Assembly: GCA_015039465.1 (NCBI GenBank) | Contig: MU130154.1 | Span: 785,065-849,064 of the forward strand | From: Phlegmacium glaucopus | Lineage: Eukaryota; Basidiomycota; Agaricomycetes; Agaricales; Cortinariaceae | Reading direction: 5' to 3' | DNA length: 64,000 nucleotides | Shown here: one piece after another, positions 1 through 11,165 of the stretch | Numbering within the stretch: position 1 is the first letter of the stretch | How the letters are laid out: every line of letters starts with the position of its first letter | Notes under the pieces: model-generated | The model's database searches: none | What the model was told of the DNA's origin: nothing | What the model saw: the letters and a program-made list of their open reading frames with translations, nothing else | Program-made: the position numbers and the translations under genes

Positions 1-905
1 TCTGATATCAGCATTATGAATCGCGCGCATTTTTCGGCTGTGTGCAGTGATGGTCCATAATGCTCGAAATTAAGATAAGTGGCTGTCACCGTAAATATCG
101 GTGGTCCGCGAAGGACGCTAGAGGATGGGAAATATGGAGCCCAGCCAGAAAATAGACCATGGGAGCCACATGACGACTGCCAAAGGTGTAGTTGTTATCA
201 GTCGTTCTGTACTGCATTTCTGAAAGAAAAGCGGTGCTAGCACACGTGGGTAATTGCTATATATAAATAAGTCCCGGCGCCGAAGACATCGTAAATTCTC
301 CAGATCCCAGAAGGGCTAGTAAGGTTATGCCAAAGACCTAAAGAACTGATAAAGACTGATAAAAAACGTGAGAGGCCATGTAGCGGGCGGTCACCTGTGG
401 TTTGGAAAGACTAGAAAACGAGTTAGGAGACAGGGCGGCGCAAGTTGGGCGCAGGGCGCCTAAAACTAGCCTCTCGTTCCGAGTCTCGGAATTTTCAATT
501 AGGTCAGAGTGGCTGTGTTGATAGACTACAGACATGAGTCGCTCACCTTCTGATTAGTATCATCTATTCGAAAGCCTCATAGAAGCGACCTCTCGTATCA
601 CGCCCATGCTGTGTTTTCATCAGAGTACATAAATATTGTACAAATAAACAAAGAAGATTTAGCAAATTCTGATAGATATTTTGGTGGCTGTGCGATTTAT
701 CTTGGACATTAGTCGCCGTTAGGATTTCGGCCACAGTTTGCCAATATGCATGACTCTGACTCGGAGTCACTTCAAAAAAGGCCCGCCAAAGTTAGGCGTG
801 ATAAAAATATTTTTGAGACTCGGGCTTGACTCGGGCTCTAGCAAACAATTATTTAATTAGCAGCAACGTGTCGTCAGGTGATCGATCCTCTTATGACTCG
901 GTTGT
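1..905. other. Intergenic region upstream of CysRS
   Basis: I see no supportable gene here. Short open frames exist on both strands but lack family resemblance or convincing splice structure. The last 160 bases hold a cluster of TGACTC elements, annotated separately, and are probably the promoter of the cysteinyl-tRNA synthetase gene. Confidence 0.6.
751..899 (+). promoter_or_regulatory. Cluster of five TGACTC (Gcn4/CPC1-type) half-sites
   Basis: TGACTC occurs at 751-756 and 757-762 in tandem, its reverse complement GAGTCA at 764-769, and TGACTC again at 827-832 and 894-899. TGACTC(A) is the core recognised by Gcn4/CPC1 bZIP activators of general amino-acid control, and aminoacyl-tRNA synthetase genes are known targets of that system in yeast. 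The cluster ends just before the first ATG of the CysRS gene. Seen: the motif copies. Inferred: control of the synthetase gene by amino-acid starvation. Confidence 0.5.
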
Positions 906-3900
906 ATGTGTCCCATGATTAGAACTTGGGTTGGAATCGTAACATTTACTACTCATCATCTTCAGAAGAGAATTTGGCCCTCTTTCAACGCCCCAAAAAA
1001 TCGACATTTATCATCCATGTCTATCCAACAACCCCCTTGGTCAGTTCCGCAGAAACAAGTAGAGGAACCTGTCCTCCGGATATACAATTCACTGACGAAA
1101 ACAAAGGTTTGAATTATTGCTCCTATCATTTATAAATCTATTCTTAAGTTTCAAAAGACTGAATTCGTTCCTCGCCGTGGTCGTCATGTCAAGTGGTACA
1201 ATTGTGGTCCTACGGTCTATGATACTGCACATATGGGACACGCCAGGTGAGCTCTTGCAAATTTGATATGATATCCGACTTGACCAAGGGCTTTTTCACG
1301 TAGAAATTATGTTACTCAAGATATCCTTAGACGCATATTGACAGATTACTTCGGCTACGACGTTCATTTTGTAATGAACGTCACGGATATTGACGACAAG
1401 GTGAGCCAAAGGATAGACAGACCCGTGCTTGTCAGATCACTGATCATAAGATCAGATTATCGAAAGAGCCCGACAAGACCACCTTTTCGACACCTTCCGA
1501 TCACAAACGAATGCTCTTACTCCCAACCTACTTTCGCAAGTACGCGACGCTTGGAGAACTTACGTCCGAGACCGCGTTAGCAAGGGTGTTCCAGAAAATC
1601 TTAAACCTACAGATGGAAATGAAGATGAGGCTTGGACACGTATCTCAGAGTTGTACAGGAATGCTGAATGGAGACAAGAATCCTTGAAAAGAGAGGGAAA
1701 GTTTGACTTGTATTTTACTTCTGCGGTATGTTTACCCGATAAGTTTTTGATTTTTGGCTCAACAATGGTTGACATAGCGGCGCAGCATAGATGCCATCCA
1801 GATTGCACAATCTCAAATCGAGGGTGAAAATATAGGCAAAGAAGTAGCTCATCAATTGATCGATGGTTCAAAGGATATCCTGGCCCTCTTTTTGGACTCC
1901 CAGGTGAGTGGATTGGGTAGTGTAGATTGCACAGGGTGCTTACATCTTGTAGTATAAATCTACAGTAACGGACCCGGCTATATCCAGGAAATTGGCGGCT
2001 TATTGGGAAGGCAAATTTTTTGAAGATATGGCCCGGTTACGAGTTCGAGATCCTGACACTTTAACTCGAGTGACGGAATACGTACCCGAGATCGTGGCCT
2101 TCGTGGAACGTATTATCTCGAACGGCTTTGCGTATGAAGCTGAAGGGAGCGTTTACTTTAACACCTTGGCGTTTGACAAATCGGATGGCCATGATTACGC
2201 AAAACTTGAACCATGGAGCAAAAATAACCGGGAACTCTTGGAGGAAGGAGAAGGTGATCATCGCCAAGTCTGTCAATTGTCAAAGTAATGACCGGCGCTG
2301 CAGGTACCTTGACGAATAAGACTGGTCGACGATCAGTGGCTGACTTCGCACTCTGGAAGGCGTCAAAGCCGGGAGAACCCTCATGGCCATCACCTTGGGG
2401 TCCTGGACGTCCTGGATGGCATATTGAATGCTCCGTCATGGCCACTGCTATCCTTGGGGACAGCTTGGATATTCATTCTGGAGGAGTTGATCTTGCTTTC
2501 CCCCATCATGACAACGAAATTGCTCAGTCCGAAGTAGGTCTCGTGACAATCGCTCTGTGTCCACCTTTAACCTGAGATTCCAAGGCATATCATAATTGCA
2601 ACTCTTGGGTGAACTACTTCCTTCATACGGGCCATCTCCATATCGAAGGGCTAAAAATGAGCAAATCATTGAAGAATTTCATCACGATTGATGTAGGTCA
2701 ATTCAAGTTGAAACATCAACATTACGAGACTTACGATGTTCATCACAGGAAATTCTAGAGAAATCTACCCCACGTCAATTACGACTTTCGTTTTTGACCC
2801 AGCTTTGGAATGCAAAGGTTGACTTTTCGGAATCATTGATGGCCGGGGAAGTCCGCAATCTTGAGGCTACAATAAACGTTCGCTTGTTGATCTATCCTAC
2901 TGTCAACCCAAAAATACTCATGGAAATACGTTAGAACTTTTTTACCACTGCCAAAGCCCTGGTGAACCAAGCCAAGGGTCAAGGTACGGCATCTGATGGG
3001 CATCACCACTTTGAAACCTCCGAACAAGAGTTGTTAAGATGGTACTTGTTATTCTAGCATTTTGAAAATCGAAGATCTAAAAGTATTCCTTTCAAAAGTT
3101 TCTACCAAAGCCAGAGTACGTTCAGAGAAGCCCTCTGCGACTCTTTTAATACACCAGCGGCTGTCGATATCCTGCGCGATCTTATTTCGCGGACTAACGT
3201 GTATATCAACTTCCGCGGCAAATTCCTGAACGTAACATTGATTCAAAATATCGCTCAATGGGTGGGAAAGATGCTCCGTATGTTTGGACTCGGAGAAGGT
3301 GATAAAACAGAGCTTGGCTGGGGTCAACAAAATGAGACCGGTGGGAATGTAGATGTACGTTACCCATCCTATTTTCGGAGGGGGGAACTTCTTAACTGAT
3401 CTTTCACGACTGCAAGCGGGAAGAGATGTTGATGCCTTATCTTAAGGCGCTGTCCTCTTTCCGAGACGGCGTGCGACAACTTGCCATAGGGAAGGGTGAT
3501 ACCGCGCTGAAAGATATCCTCGCTCTCTGTGACAAGCTTCGTGATTCCGACCTGGTCCCCTTGGGAGTTGCTTTAGACGATCAAGAAGGTAAGTCTACTA
3601 CTATTATACACTGCCATTGTCCCTTACATGTTAGAATCTTACCAGACGGGAAAGCTCTTGTAAAATTGGTTTCTCCAGCCGAACTAGTGAGGGCCAGAGA
3701 AGAAAAACGGGCTATTCTAGAGGCCAAAGCGGCAAAAAAGGCGGCAGCGATAGAAGCTGAACAACAAAAGCGTCAGCAGAAAATAGAGAAAGGACGGGTC
3801 CCCCCACAAGACTTCTTTAAACCTCCTAATGTCCCACAAGGAACTTACAGCTCATGGGATGAGTTGGGAAAACCGTTGACGGATGGGGAAGGCAAAGAAT

Positions 3901-3995
3901 TGAGCAAGAATCAGGCAAAGAAGGTACAGAAGGACTACGTAAATCAGGCTACACTGCATGGGGAGTTTCTGGCGTGGCAAAGGAGCAGCAGTTAA
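906..3995 (+). CDS. CRS1: Cysteinyl-tRNA synthetase, possibly dual-targeted
   Basis: This class I synthetase charges tRNA-Cys with cysteine. Thirteen exons: 906(or 1017)-1106, 1158-1246, 1304-1400, 1456-1725, 1778-1903, 1953-2253, 2304-2533, 2585-2692, 2749-2877, 2935-3041, 3099-3354, 3417-3588, 3646-3995. This gives 774 residues from ATG 1017 or 811 from ATG 906. Visible signatures are the [15 protein letters not shown] motif (HIGH-type, with zinc-binding Cys), the NVTDIDDK block, GWHIECS, the PHHDNE zinc-site motif and KMSKS. The C-terminal part has the charged helix and [11 protein letters not shown] tail of eukaryotic cytosolic CysRS. The 37 extra residues from ATG 906 are basic, hydroxylated and almost free of acids, like a mitochondrial presequence. 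Codons 906 and 1017 are in one frame, so both forms can come from one gene. It converges on the next gene, stop to stop, 28 bp apart. Confidence 0.95.
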
Positions 3996-4023
3996 CTGTT
4001 TTGTGTCATGTTGTATCAACCTG

Positions 4024-4810
4024 TTACCAATTACATGCTTTGACGATTAAGTTGGCTATTTTTTCCAAACCAATCTTATCTTCGTTGTCAAAACCATTCG
4101 GGGCAAGACAATCTAAATCTAAGACACCCAGGACACGAGTGTTGCCTTCCATGTCAAGAATGAGCGGACAAACAATCTCACTCTTCGTTTCGCCATCGCA
4201 CGCGATATGCCCTGGGTATAGATCGACCTCTGGAACCACTATGGTTTTAGCCTGTAGATAGGCATCGGCACAGACCCCCCTGGCCATTCCTGGAGCAGTT
4301 TGAATAAACTGACAAGCAGGCTTCCCACAGAAGGGGCCGAGCAGTAATCGATGTGAATCATCCGCCAAACTGTCGGACACCTGAAGTCGAGGAGAAGGAA
4401 AGAGAATTGAATCGATGTAGAAGCCTAGTAGGGTTAGAATCAGGACGATACGGTGGTACTGCGGGTAGATAAGTCCATGGTCTCTCACCACACCAGTTGA
4501 CTGCGCGATCGTCGGCGTTTCCAAAATATTTTGGGAACGATAGCAGAGAATTGAATATGAGAGACGAAGCATTCGAAAGATTCGAAACCTATGAAAAATT
4601 CTAGTGAACCATGAATGTCAGACGTTCTAAGCCCTTACCCAATGTCTTTGTCCCTCAAATAAACCCTCTAACTGAGTATGTACATGCTCCCAGAATTCTG
4701 CTTTTGTCTGGATGCTGCCAGATCGATGGTTGTTCTTCAGAGTCAATTATTACCAACAAAAAGACTTTCGCCTACTGCTCTGGAACCAAGGAAGAATCAG
4801 CGTGAGGCAT
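4024..4810 (-). CDS. Free methionine-(R)-sulfoxide reductase (GAF domain)
   Basis: Reduces free methionine-R-sulfoxide to methionine as part of cytosolic oxidative-damage repair. Four exons on the minus strand: 4810-4776, 4714-4639, 4588-4489, 4424-4024; 203 residues. It starts MPHADSSLVP, as fungal members do. A GAF domain follows, with NWCGFYID, LLLGPFCGKPACQF, GVCADAY and YPGHIACDG. Each of the last three carries one of the conserved cysteines of the fRMsr family, and SEIV and GVLDLDC follow. Length and motif order match the YKG9/fRMsr family. It is divergent from the glycolipid transfer protein gene (126 bp between start codons) and convergent with CysRS. Confidence 0.9.
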
Positions 4811-4936
4811 ACTGTAAAGAGTACTGATTTAAGATTAATCATTAGATCAGTGAAGGGTCAACCGGTTAACTGGCACGCCGGCTGAAAACTTGAATACATA
4901 ACAAATCCATCATCTTCTAACCGTACATTCAACGCG

Positions 4937-5763
4937 ATGCCACCTTATCTCGAAACCATCAAGGTGATATTCGTTAGTTGAAATCCGTGAAAGATACTCA
5001 TTAAATCCTAAGTCATTTACAGACGTCTCAGTCACTGATGCAGGCGTCGATACTGTTGAATTTCTTCTGGCTGCAGAAGGCCTTGTGGGAATGTTCGGTA
5101 CGTCTAGTATACACTATATCGACCTGACCAGTTTCTCAAGGGTATTTTAGATCTGCTAGGATCTGCAGCATTTTCCGTTGTGCAAATCGATTTGAAGGGT
5201 AACATCACTGTGAAATACATTTCATTGTTATCCGATGCAAATCATTGACGCTGTACATTACGCTGTAGAAAGTTCGGGCTAGATACGAAGCTACCCCTAT
5301 ACTTTCTGCTACTCTTGAAGGCCTTGTTCTCAACGAGAAAGGCGAGAAGAAGCGCACTGCCACGGAGGGTCTTCTATGGTTACTTCGCGGCCTATCTTTC
5401 ACCTGCAAAGCCCTCGAAAATGCACAGAAGAACAAATCTGCAGAGCTTTCCGTTGCATTTACCCAATCCTATGAGGCCACCTTGAAGAAATTCCACAACT
5501 TCATTGTCAAAGGCGTGTTCTCGGTGAGTATTGATTATATTGTTCTCGAAATCTTCTCTTAGTGTCAATCTCAGGTCGCCATGAGAGCTTGCCCTCTGCG
5601 TGCCGATTTCTACGCAAAGCTTGCCGTCGACCCCAATGGCGGTGAGCCTGCCACCCAAGAGAAGCTTCACGAAGAGCTGGATAAATGGCTAGACGCTCTC
5701 AGCGCTATCCTCGCTCGCGTTGAGGCGTTCTACGAAAAAGGTGATTATGTGAAAGGGTTTTGA
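4937..5763 (+). CDS. Glycolipid transfer protein (HET-C2-like)
   Basis: A soluble GLTP-fold protein expected to move glycosphingolipids between membranes. Five exons: 4937-4963, 5013-5097, 5151-5209, 5269-5523, 5575-5763; 204 residues, normal for the family. The first exon encodes only nine residues. Diagnostic stretches are FDLLGSAAFSVVQIDLKGNI (lipid headgroup pocket, with Asp and Asn/Lys side chains), the WLLRGL tryptophan segment, a conserved HNF element and the terminal helix with RACPLRADFYAKL. In filamentous ascomycetes the orthologue HET-C2 takes part in vegetative incompatibility; nothing here shows that role. Confidence 0.92.
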
Positions 5764-7300
5764 ATCACAGGCTTGGTTGTTGGTTTCATCAACAACTCAC
5801 GTAACTATAGGTTATCTTGGTAGTGAATACTCTAAGCTATAGAATTGTGTTGTTTCAAGGTCAACTCTAGCCTCTTTACGCCAAACGAGATCAAAGTCGG
5901 AGCAATGTAAGTACGTATGATAAAAACATATGCAAGTATCAATTCACTGGCACATCAGAACAGTCAATGTGTTGTGATCGGCCATTAGCGACGAGTTAGG
6001 TCCATATAGACTATTGCTGTACAGAATATATTGCGCCGATGCATGCCGTTGCGCACATGTAGTACGTATACATAATTGAGGGTATATACCTTAGAAGCAA
6101 CTAGAAGTACACTAGGTATGGAGAGCCAGGATAATTAATCCTTTGTGCCAAGCTTGTTTATCACTACATACGTATAGTGAGGTGGCGCGCCGAATTTCAG
6201 GGCTGGTGGCAAAGCTTTAGCCCACAGTTTTAGCGGAACTATGCAGTAAGCTGACGAAATTGAGGCTGAAACGTCCAACACCATTATGACATGGATTTGA
6301 ATGTTGAAAATTAGATTCGTAAGTCAGTTTCGATTTTGAATTACATCACTCCATCCCTTCGAGATGCAATGTGATATATCAAAGTTCGTCAATCGCGCCC
6401 ATATGGCTATGGTCGCGATCAGCCGCTGGCGCTAAGAATCATTATTGTAGATAATATGGTTCACGTTCGATCACTGGATAGACGGAAATTGCTCCAGGAT
6501 TACGGAAAATCCCCCAAAAATGATGTTCCACCTTCCATTAATCATGTCGCGGGCTTGAGAAGTATACGGATATTGATGGTATCTTTGGAAAACGATGGGT
6601 GTGCGGTCCGATAGGAAGTTAGGAACACAAAGGTCTTCCATGTTCATGTTCAGCGTGCAATTAGCCGATGAATGCAAGGACGCCTCGCCATCTAGTCACA
6701 GGCCGTCTCTAATAAAATCTCCAAATAAATGCAGATCTCCAGTGCGAACGCTGGAAGGTCATCGGACAATGGCTGAATTTCTCGAATAGAACTTTTGCAA
6801 AGGTTGTACCAGGAGCCTTCCTGTTGGCCACATGTCTGGCTTCCCCGAGGTAGACCCGAGAAAGTTCAACCGGGGCCCTGGCTGACTCCAATTTAACCTA
6901 GCGCCAGAATTCTACAAAGCTTCCCAGCTATGGCGAGAACTCAGAGCGATAAGTTATGACCCGCACAAACATCACGTAGATGGAGTGAAGGATCTGCAAC
7001 CTTGAGATAAGTACTGTTCATCTCGACCCGAAGAAACTAGCACGGTGAATGGACCAGGACCGACCGAATGGACGATGTAGAATTTCTTTTGGAAGAGTAA
7101 CATGTCATTACGGATTTCCTGGCTGGTGTGCGATGACCTGCATTTGATCAAATACAGACTGAGCTTGTGAAAGCAGCGTGATGGTATGTCCAACCAGATG
7201 GAAGTCAGTCTGGAACTTGATTAGGCTTTCTGGATCCTAACGATATCCGCCTCGCATTCGATCATTATCCACATCAACCAATTCCCTATGACCTTGGCTT
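5764..7300. other. Intergenic, no gene seen
   Basis: About 1.5 kb between the GLTP stop and the end of the LysM-protein gene. Both strands carry many stops and only short frames with no family resemblance. It presumably holds 3' untranslated sequence of both neighbours. Confidence 0.5.
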
Positions 7301-8755
7301 TCAGCGAAAAGGGGTCGTATTGTCTGTTGCCTTTCCCTGTGCCCGTTTCCCTGAGGAGTGGCCGACAGTTTGGTTTCGAAAAGTGGGAAGGTGCATCTCA
7401 GGGGAAGGTTCCATCTGATACGTCCGAACAGAAGCTTCGTAAGCCTGCGAAACGTAAAATCGTGGTGGTGACGTCGATGATAAAGAGTGAACATAAGAGT
7501 TCTTTGGAAGGGATAAAGATGAGGTAATTCGGGAATGGTGCTGATTTGATAGTATTTCAGAATGAAGTGGATGTCGTGAGGCTTTCGGAGTCGGCAGTGA
7601 CATGTCGTCAACGTCTTCGCATACGGTCCTAGCGATACGAGAAGACTTATGCTTTGGCACATCGTCTAGCTCGTGCCCAATATCTTCGTCGGAATTAGTA
7701 CGGGATCTGTCGCTGAAACTGGAGCTAACGCTATCGAACGACAACCTGGTAATTATTTCGTCCCGAGTAGAGGCAGCGATAGGAAGGGCCGTGAGAATCG
7801 AGCTAAGGGAATTACTAGCTGAAGATGATATATATCGGCTGTTGGATCCAGCTGGAGATTTATGGTTCCCACTAGGATATAGGTGAGTACCGGCATCCTC
7901 AAAGTGGCCATTTATACTAGACTCCAGATTTTTGTTCGACGAAGGGGGAAAGAAAGTGAGTTGGCTAGAAGGCATTCTGCGGATGGGAATCAGAGGGTTT
8001 GTTGAAGAAGATTCAACGCTTTCTTCTGTGAACGGGGAAATGTGAATTGGCGGTGCGTGGATAGAAGCGCCTGGCTCCCAAGATTCGGAGGTTAAAGAAG
8101 TAAGCTGCGGTTCTGGAATGAATTCGCGAGCTCGAAAGGCCTGCTCGATAGGAATGTATAGCAGATCGCGAAGATGGATTGAATCAGTCGCCCAGAGCTG
8201 GTTTGCTCTTCGGAGGTTTGCCAAGGAGATACCATACTTCAATGATACGCCAGCCAAAGAATCTTTTGAAGTAACCTGAGATTGATCGAACAGGTCAGTA
8301 AAGATCAAAGATAGAAGAAGGTTGAAGGGACTCGCTTGGTGGACAATAACTTCTGTCTCTTCATCGGAGCCTAATGGTGTCTTAATTGTTAATGTATCCT
8401 CCGGTTCGGACGATTTGACATTTATCGAGGTCCTTTCGTTAACAATGCGCGATAAATGTGGTCTTGTGACGCCCAAGTCGTATAGAACGGTGTCATTTTG
8501 TGTTGCCAGCGCTGATTTGAGAGGATGTAGGCCATCGCTGTGTGGTACAATGCTAATTTCCGGGACAGAACGGCTGTGTTTCCTCCGTTCACCAGCCGTT
8601 CTTTTGACAGAGTTTTGTTCGCTTAGGGATAATGCCAGCTGTGGATCACTGAGCTTGTGAACGGATGAGCTGGAAAATCCGTGGGTTAGATTTGACTCTG
8701 ATAAATCTTCCGCAAAAGGGTTGTATACGAGGTCTTCTGACTCATCATAGAACAT
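7301..8755 (-). CDS. LysM-domain protein, probably intracellular
   Basis: The open frame runs 484 codons, but the family alignment calls for removal of an in-frame 60-nt GC-AG intron (8335-8276), giving 464 residues. One LysM motif is clear (SLAGVSLKYGISLANLRRAN, then a conserved LLYIP). The rest is Ser/Pro-rich and probably disordered. No signal peptide is visible at the start (MFYDESEDLVYNPF), so this resembles the cytoplasmic LysM proteins of eukaryotes (LYSMD-like) more than secreted chitin-binding effectors. Without intron removal, 20 hydrophobic residues interrupt the region just before the LysM motif. The intron contains a good branch site (TACTGAC) 25 nt before its acceptor. Function unknown. 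Confidence 0.8.
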   Translation of the reverse strand: MFYDESEDLVYNPFAEDLSESNLTHGFSSSSVHKLSDPQLALSLSEQNSVKRTAGERRKHSRSVPEISIVPHSDGLHPLKSALATQNDTVLYDLGVTRPHLSRIVNERTSINVKSSEPEDTLTIKTPLGSDEETEVIVHQASPFNLLLSLIFTDLFDQSQVTSKDSLAGVSLKYGISLANLRRANQLWATDSIHLRDLLYIPIEQAFRAREFIPEPQLTSLTSESWEPGASIHAPPIHISPFTEESVESSSTNPLIPIRRMPSSQLTFFPPSSNKNLESSINGHFEDAGTHLYPSGNHKSPAGSNSRYISSSASNSLSSILTALPIAASTRDEIITRLSFDSVSSSFSDRSRTNSDEDIGHELDDVPKHKSSRIARTVCEDVDDMSLPTPKASRHPLHSEILSNQHHSRITSSLSLPKNSYVHSLSSTSPPRFYVSQAYEASVRTYQMEPSPEMHLPTFRNQTVGHSSGKRAQGKATDNTTPFR

Positions 8756-10238
8756 TAGGAGCCGCAGGCCCTAGCTTTGAGAACGAGGTTCTAATCAGCA
8801 CTTTCAATACAGTGAGCAAGAACATGTCACGTGTCACGACATCGGGCGCATCAAAAACGTAATGACTGTGACCCACTGGACCGCCGCTGACTCTCTTCCT
8901 TGTTCTCTTCTCAGCTTGTTCTATGAATCAATTCACGGCTGCCCCCTCGCAGAGCGTCTGACCTCAATTCAACACTGCAATTTGCTTCAGTTCTTGGTTT
9001 CTTCGTCTCCTTAAATCTTTGCCTTGTGGCATAATGGCCCATGCATACGCTTGGCACGAGTGCGACTCGTCTATGTTCAATATCCGAGGCTCCCGACGCG
9101 TTCCATCCCTTGTCTGCGACTTCCCAAATATGGGCTCCGATGATTCATTGCAAGCCAGGCAAAGTCAAACAGGTCAGACGCTGCTCCCTAGCTGCAAGGA
9201 GCAATGGCCACGAAGAAGTCATTTCTCGCTACAGCTAGCGCTAACTGCTTGAATGGGGAGGCTTTCGTGTATTTACAAATCAATTGTCTTTCGTTTATCG
9301 TAAGGCTTTCCACCCATGCACACAGCTCAATTTCTCTTTTCTCTTTCTGGTCTGGGTCACTTCCGCGAGCCGATATTTTAGCTATATTATTCCGGCCTGT
9401 CACTCCAATCGCGAATTTCTTCCACGGTGCATGGACTTGTTTTGATTGGTGGCCCTGTTCCTTACTAAAGTCCCCCTTATCGATTCATCCGTACTTATTT
9501 CTGTCGGACAGCTAGGGCCACACCCGAGTCCTTCCTCGGACCATGTATTGCAAAGAGCATGTATATATATGTTGAAATTTGAATACTGTCACCAGTCACT
9601 GCTATCAGCCTGGCGTTCAAACTGACAAACGAGACTCTGCACCGCTTGTGAGTGAGCTTCGGGAGGCGATTAGGAAAATGCAAGATGTTATATAAGTAGA
9701 GGACAAGTAACGTGTTGGCTGAGATCCCAACGACCTCAATAGTCAGGGCACATAGCCGCAGTAGCAGAACAGATTCTACTTTGTAATGACCCCTCGGATA
9801 TACTATAGTGGCTGTTGTTCGCCTACCGTGATAAGTAGTATGCGGCCGGGATTACCCACCTAGACCAGTGGATTACTGATTACAGATATCAGAAAGCGAT
9901 CCTTATCTGATCGTAGTGAGCTTTCATTTAGTGAACCTCTGTGACTGCTTGTACAAAAGCACCAGAACGATGATTATCATGGTCCAAGTTCCGAGGACAA
10001 TAAATGTGAGTTTTGACCGCCGTGGAGCAGATAGCAATAGACATGTCAAAATTGGTCTTCAATACACTTTGGGCCGATGTTAATGATGCGATGGCTTGAA
10101 ACGACGTGCAAAAGTGGCAGAGAACATAACCTAATACTTTTGAACAGAGAATAAGATGAACCGAATAAAAAGAGTAAAAAATGGGAAGAAAGATTGTCAA
10201 GATACACAATTTATCCAACAACAGACTCAACCGTATTC
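8756..10238. other. Intergenic, no gene seen
   Basis: Divergent promoter side of the LysM gene and 3' flank of the bZIP gene. Short frames near 9019-9250 have ATG codons but no family resemblance or splice support. I see no RNA gene. Confidence 0.45.
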
Positions 10239-11165
10239 TCAGATGCTTTCGGGCTCACCCCTCCTCCTCTTCGTTCTTGAAATCGTAGCAGGCGGAGGCG
10301 ATGCGACTGCAAGACCTTGAGAAGCATTCGAACCCTGAGCAGCCCCAGTAACACCAACGACCAATCCCTTGAGCCATCCATTTTCTCTGCGTAATCCTTC
10401 ACATTCCCTCTCTAACTCATTCACCTTGGTCTCTAATTCCTTGGCCTTTCCTTCCAGGGCTGCCTCCCTCTCTTTCTTCTTTAGCCTAAATCGGGCGCTG
10501 GCAGCTGTGTTTCTACGACGCTTGTCTTCTGCAGGAGAAAGGGGATTGCCTGTTGGGCCAGTAGCATCACTTGGGGCAACACTGTCCTCGCGATAGTTCG
10601 GTGAATCGACACTTGTGATGGATTCCTTGCGAGTGCGAGCCCGCTTCGTAGGTACGAAAGATTCCTCAGAGTTGATTGTAACGGACTTTTCGCCAGTAGG
10701 TGGATTGTATTGGGGCGACACCGCATGTGAGAATGACTGTGCACGATTAGGGTGGAGCGCGAGCAGTTGAGCAAGAGAAGGAGTGATAGAAGGCAGCTGT
10801 GACAACTGAGAAGGTTGTCCAGAGTAAGGCTCTATTGCAAAATTTGCGAGAAAAGAGTTGATATCGAAAGGTTGAGGGGCAGCATTGGAAGGATTATTCG
10901 ACTGGTTGACGACGACATTGATATGGCCGTCCTTTGTGACTTTCTCGCCTGTAATGTGTGATTTAGCTCCTTCATCCTCCTCTGGGGTGTTTGAAGGCTT
11001 AGGATCATCATGTCTATGAGCATAAGGCTCATCAGAGTCGAAAGTGAGATTTGTCCATAGATCAAGCTGGGCTGAGAGGTCAGGGTAAGCGAGAAGGTCC
11101 TGAGAATCGGAGGCCTCCTGTCGGGGATGAACAATGTTGAGGCCCTGAAGATTGGAGGGTGGCAT
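10239..11165 (-). CDS. bZIP transcription factor, cys-3/MetR type
   Basis: A 308-residue nuclear DNA-binding protein from one uninterrupted frame. The first 190 residues are low-complexity and acidic, a likely activation region. The basic region (NTAASARFRLKKKER) has the N-x7-R invariant pair, and the Arg/Lys-rich form typical of the sulfur regulators cys-3 (Neurospora), MetR (Aspergillus) and Met4. A leucine-zipper heptad follows (LEGKAKELETKVNELERE). Family knowledge points to control of sulfur-assimilation genes, but assignment within the family from the basic region alone is tentative. ATG 11165 is the first in frame. Confidence 0.85.
   Translation of the reverse strand: MPPSNLQGLNIVHPRQEASDSQDLLAYPDLSAQLDLWTNLTFDSDEPYAHRHDDPKPSNTPEEDEGAKSHITGEKVTKDGHINVVVNQSNNPSNAAPQPFDINSFLANFAIEPYSGQPSQLSQLPSITPSLAQLLALHPNRAQSFSHAVSPQYNPPTGEKSVTINSEESFVPTKRARTRKESITSVDSPNYREDSVAPSDATGPTGNPLSPAEDKRRRNTAASARFRLKKKEREAALEGKAKELETKVNELERECEGLRRENGWLKGLVVGVTGAAQGSNASQGLAVASPPPATISRTKRRRGEPESI

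Noticed and set aside
9019..9252. Short plus-strand frame with ATG in the LysM upstream region
   Set aside because: No splice sites, no family resemblance, overlapping frames of equal quality.
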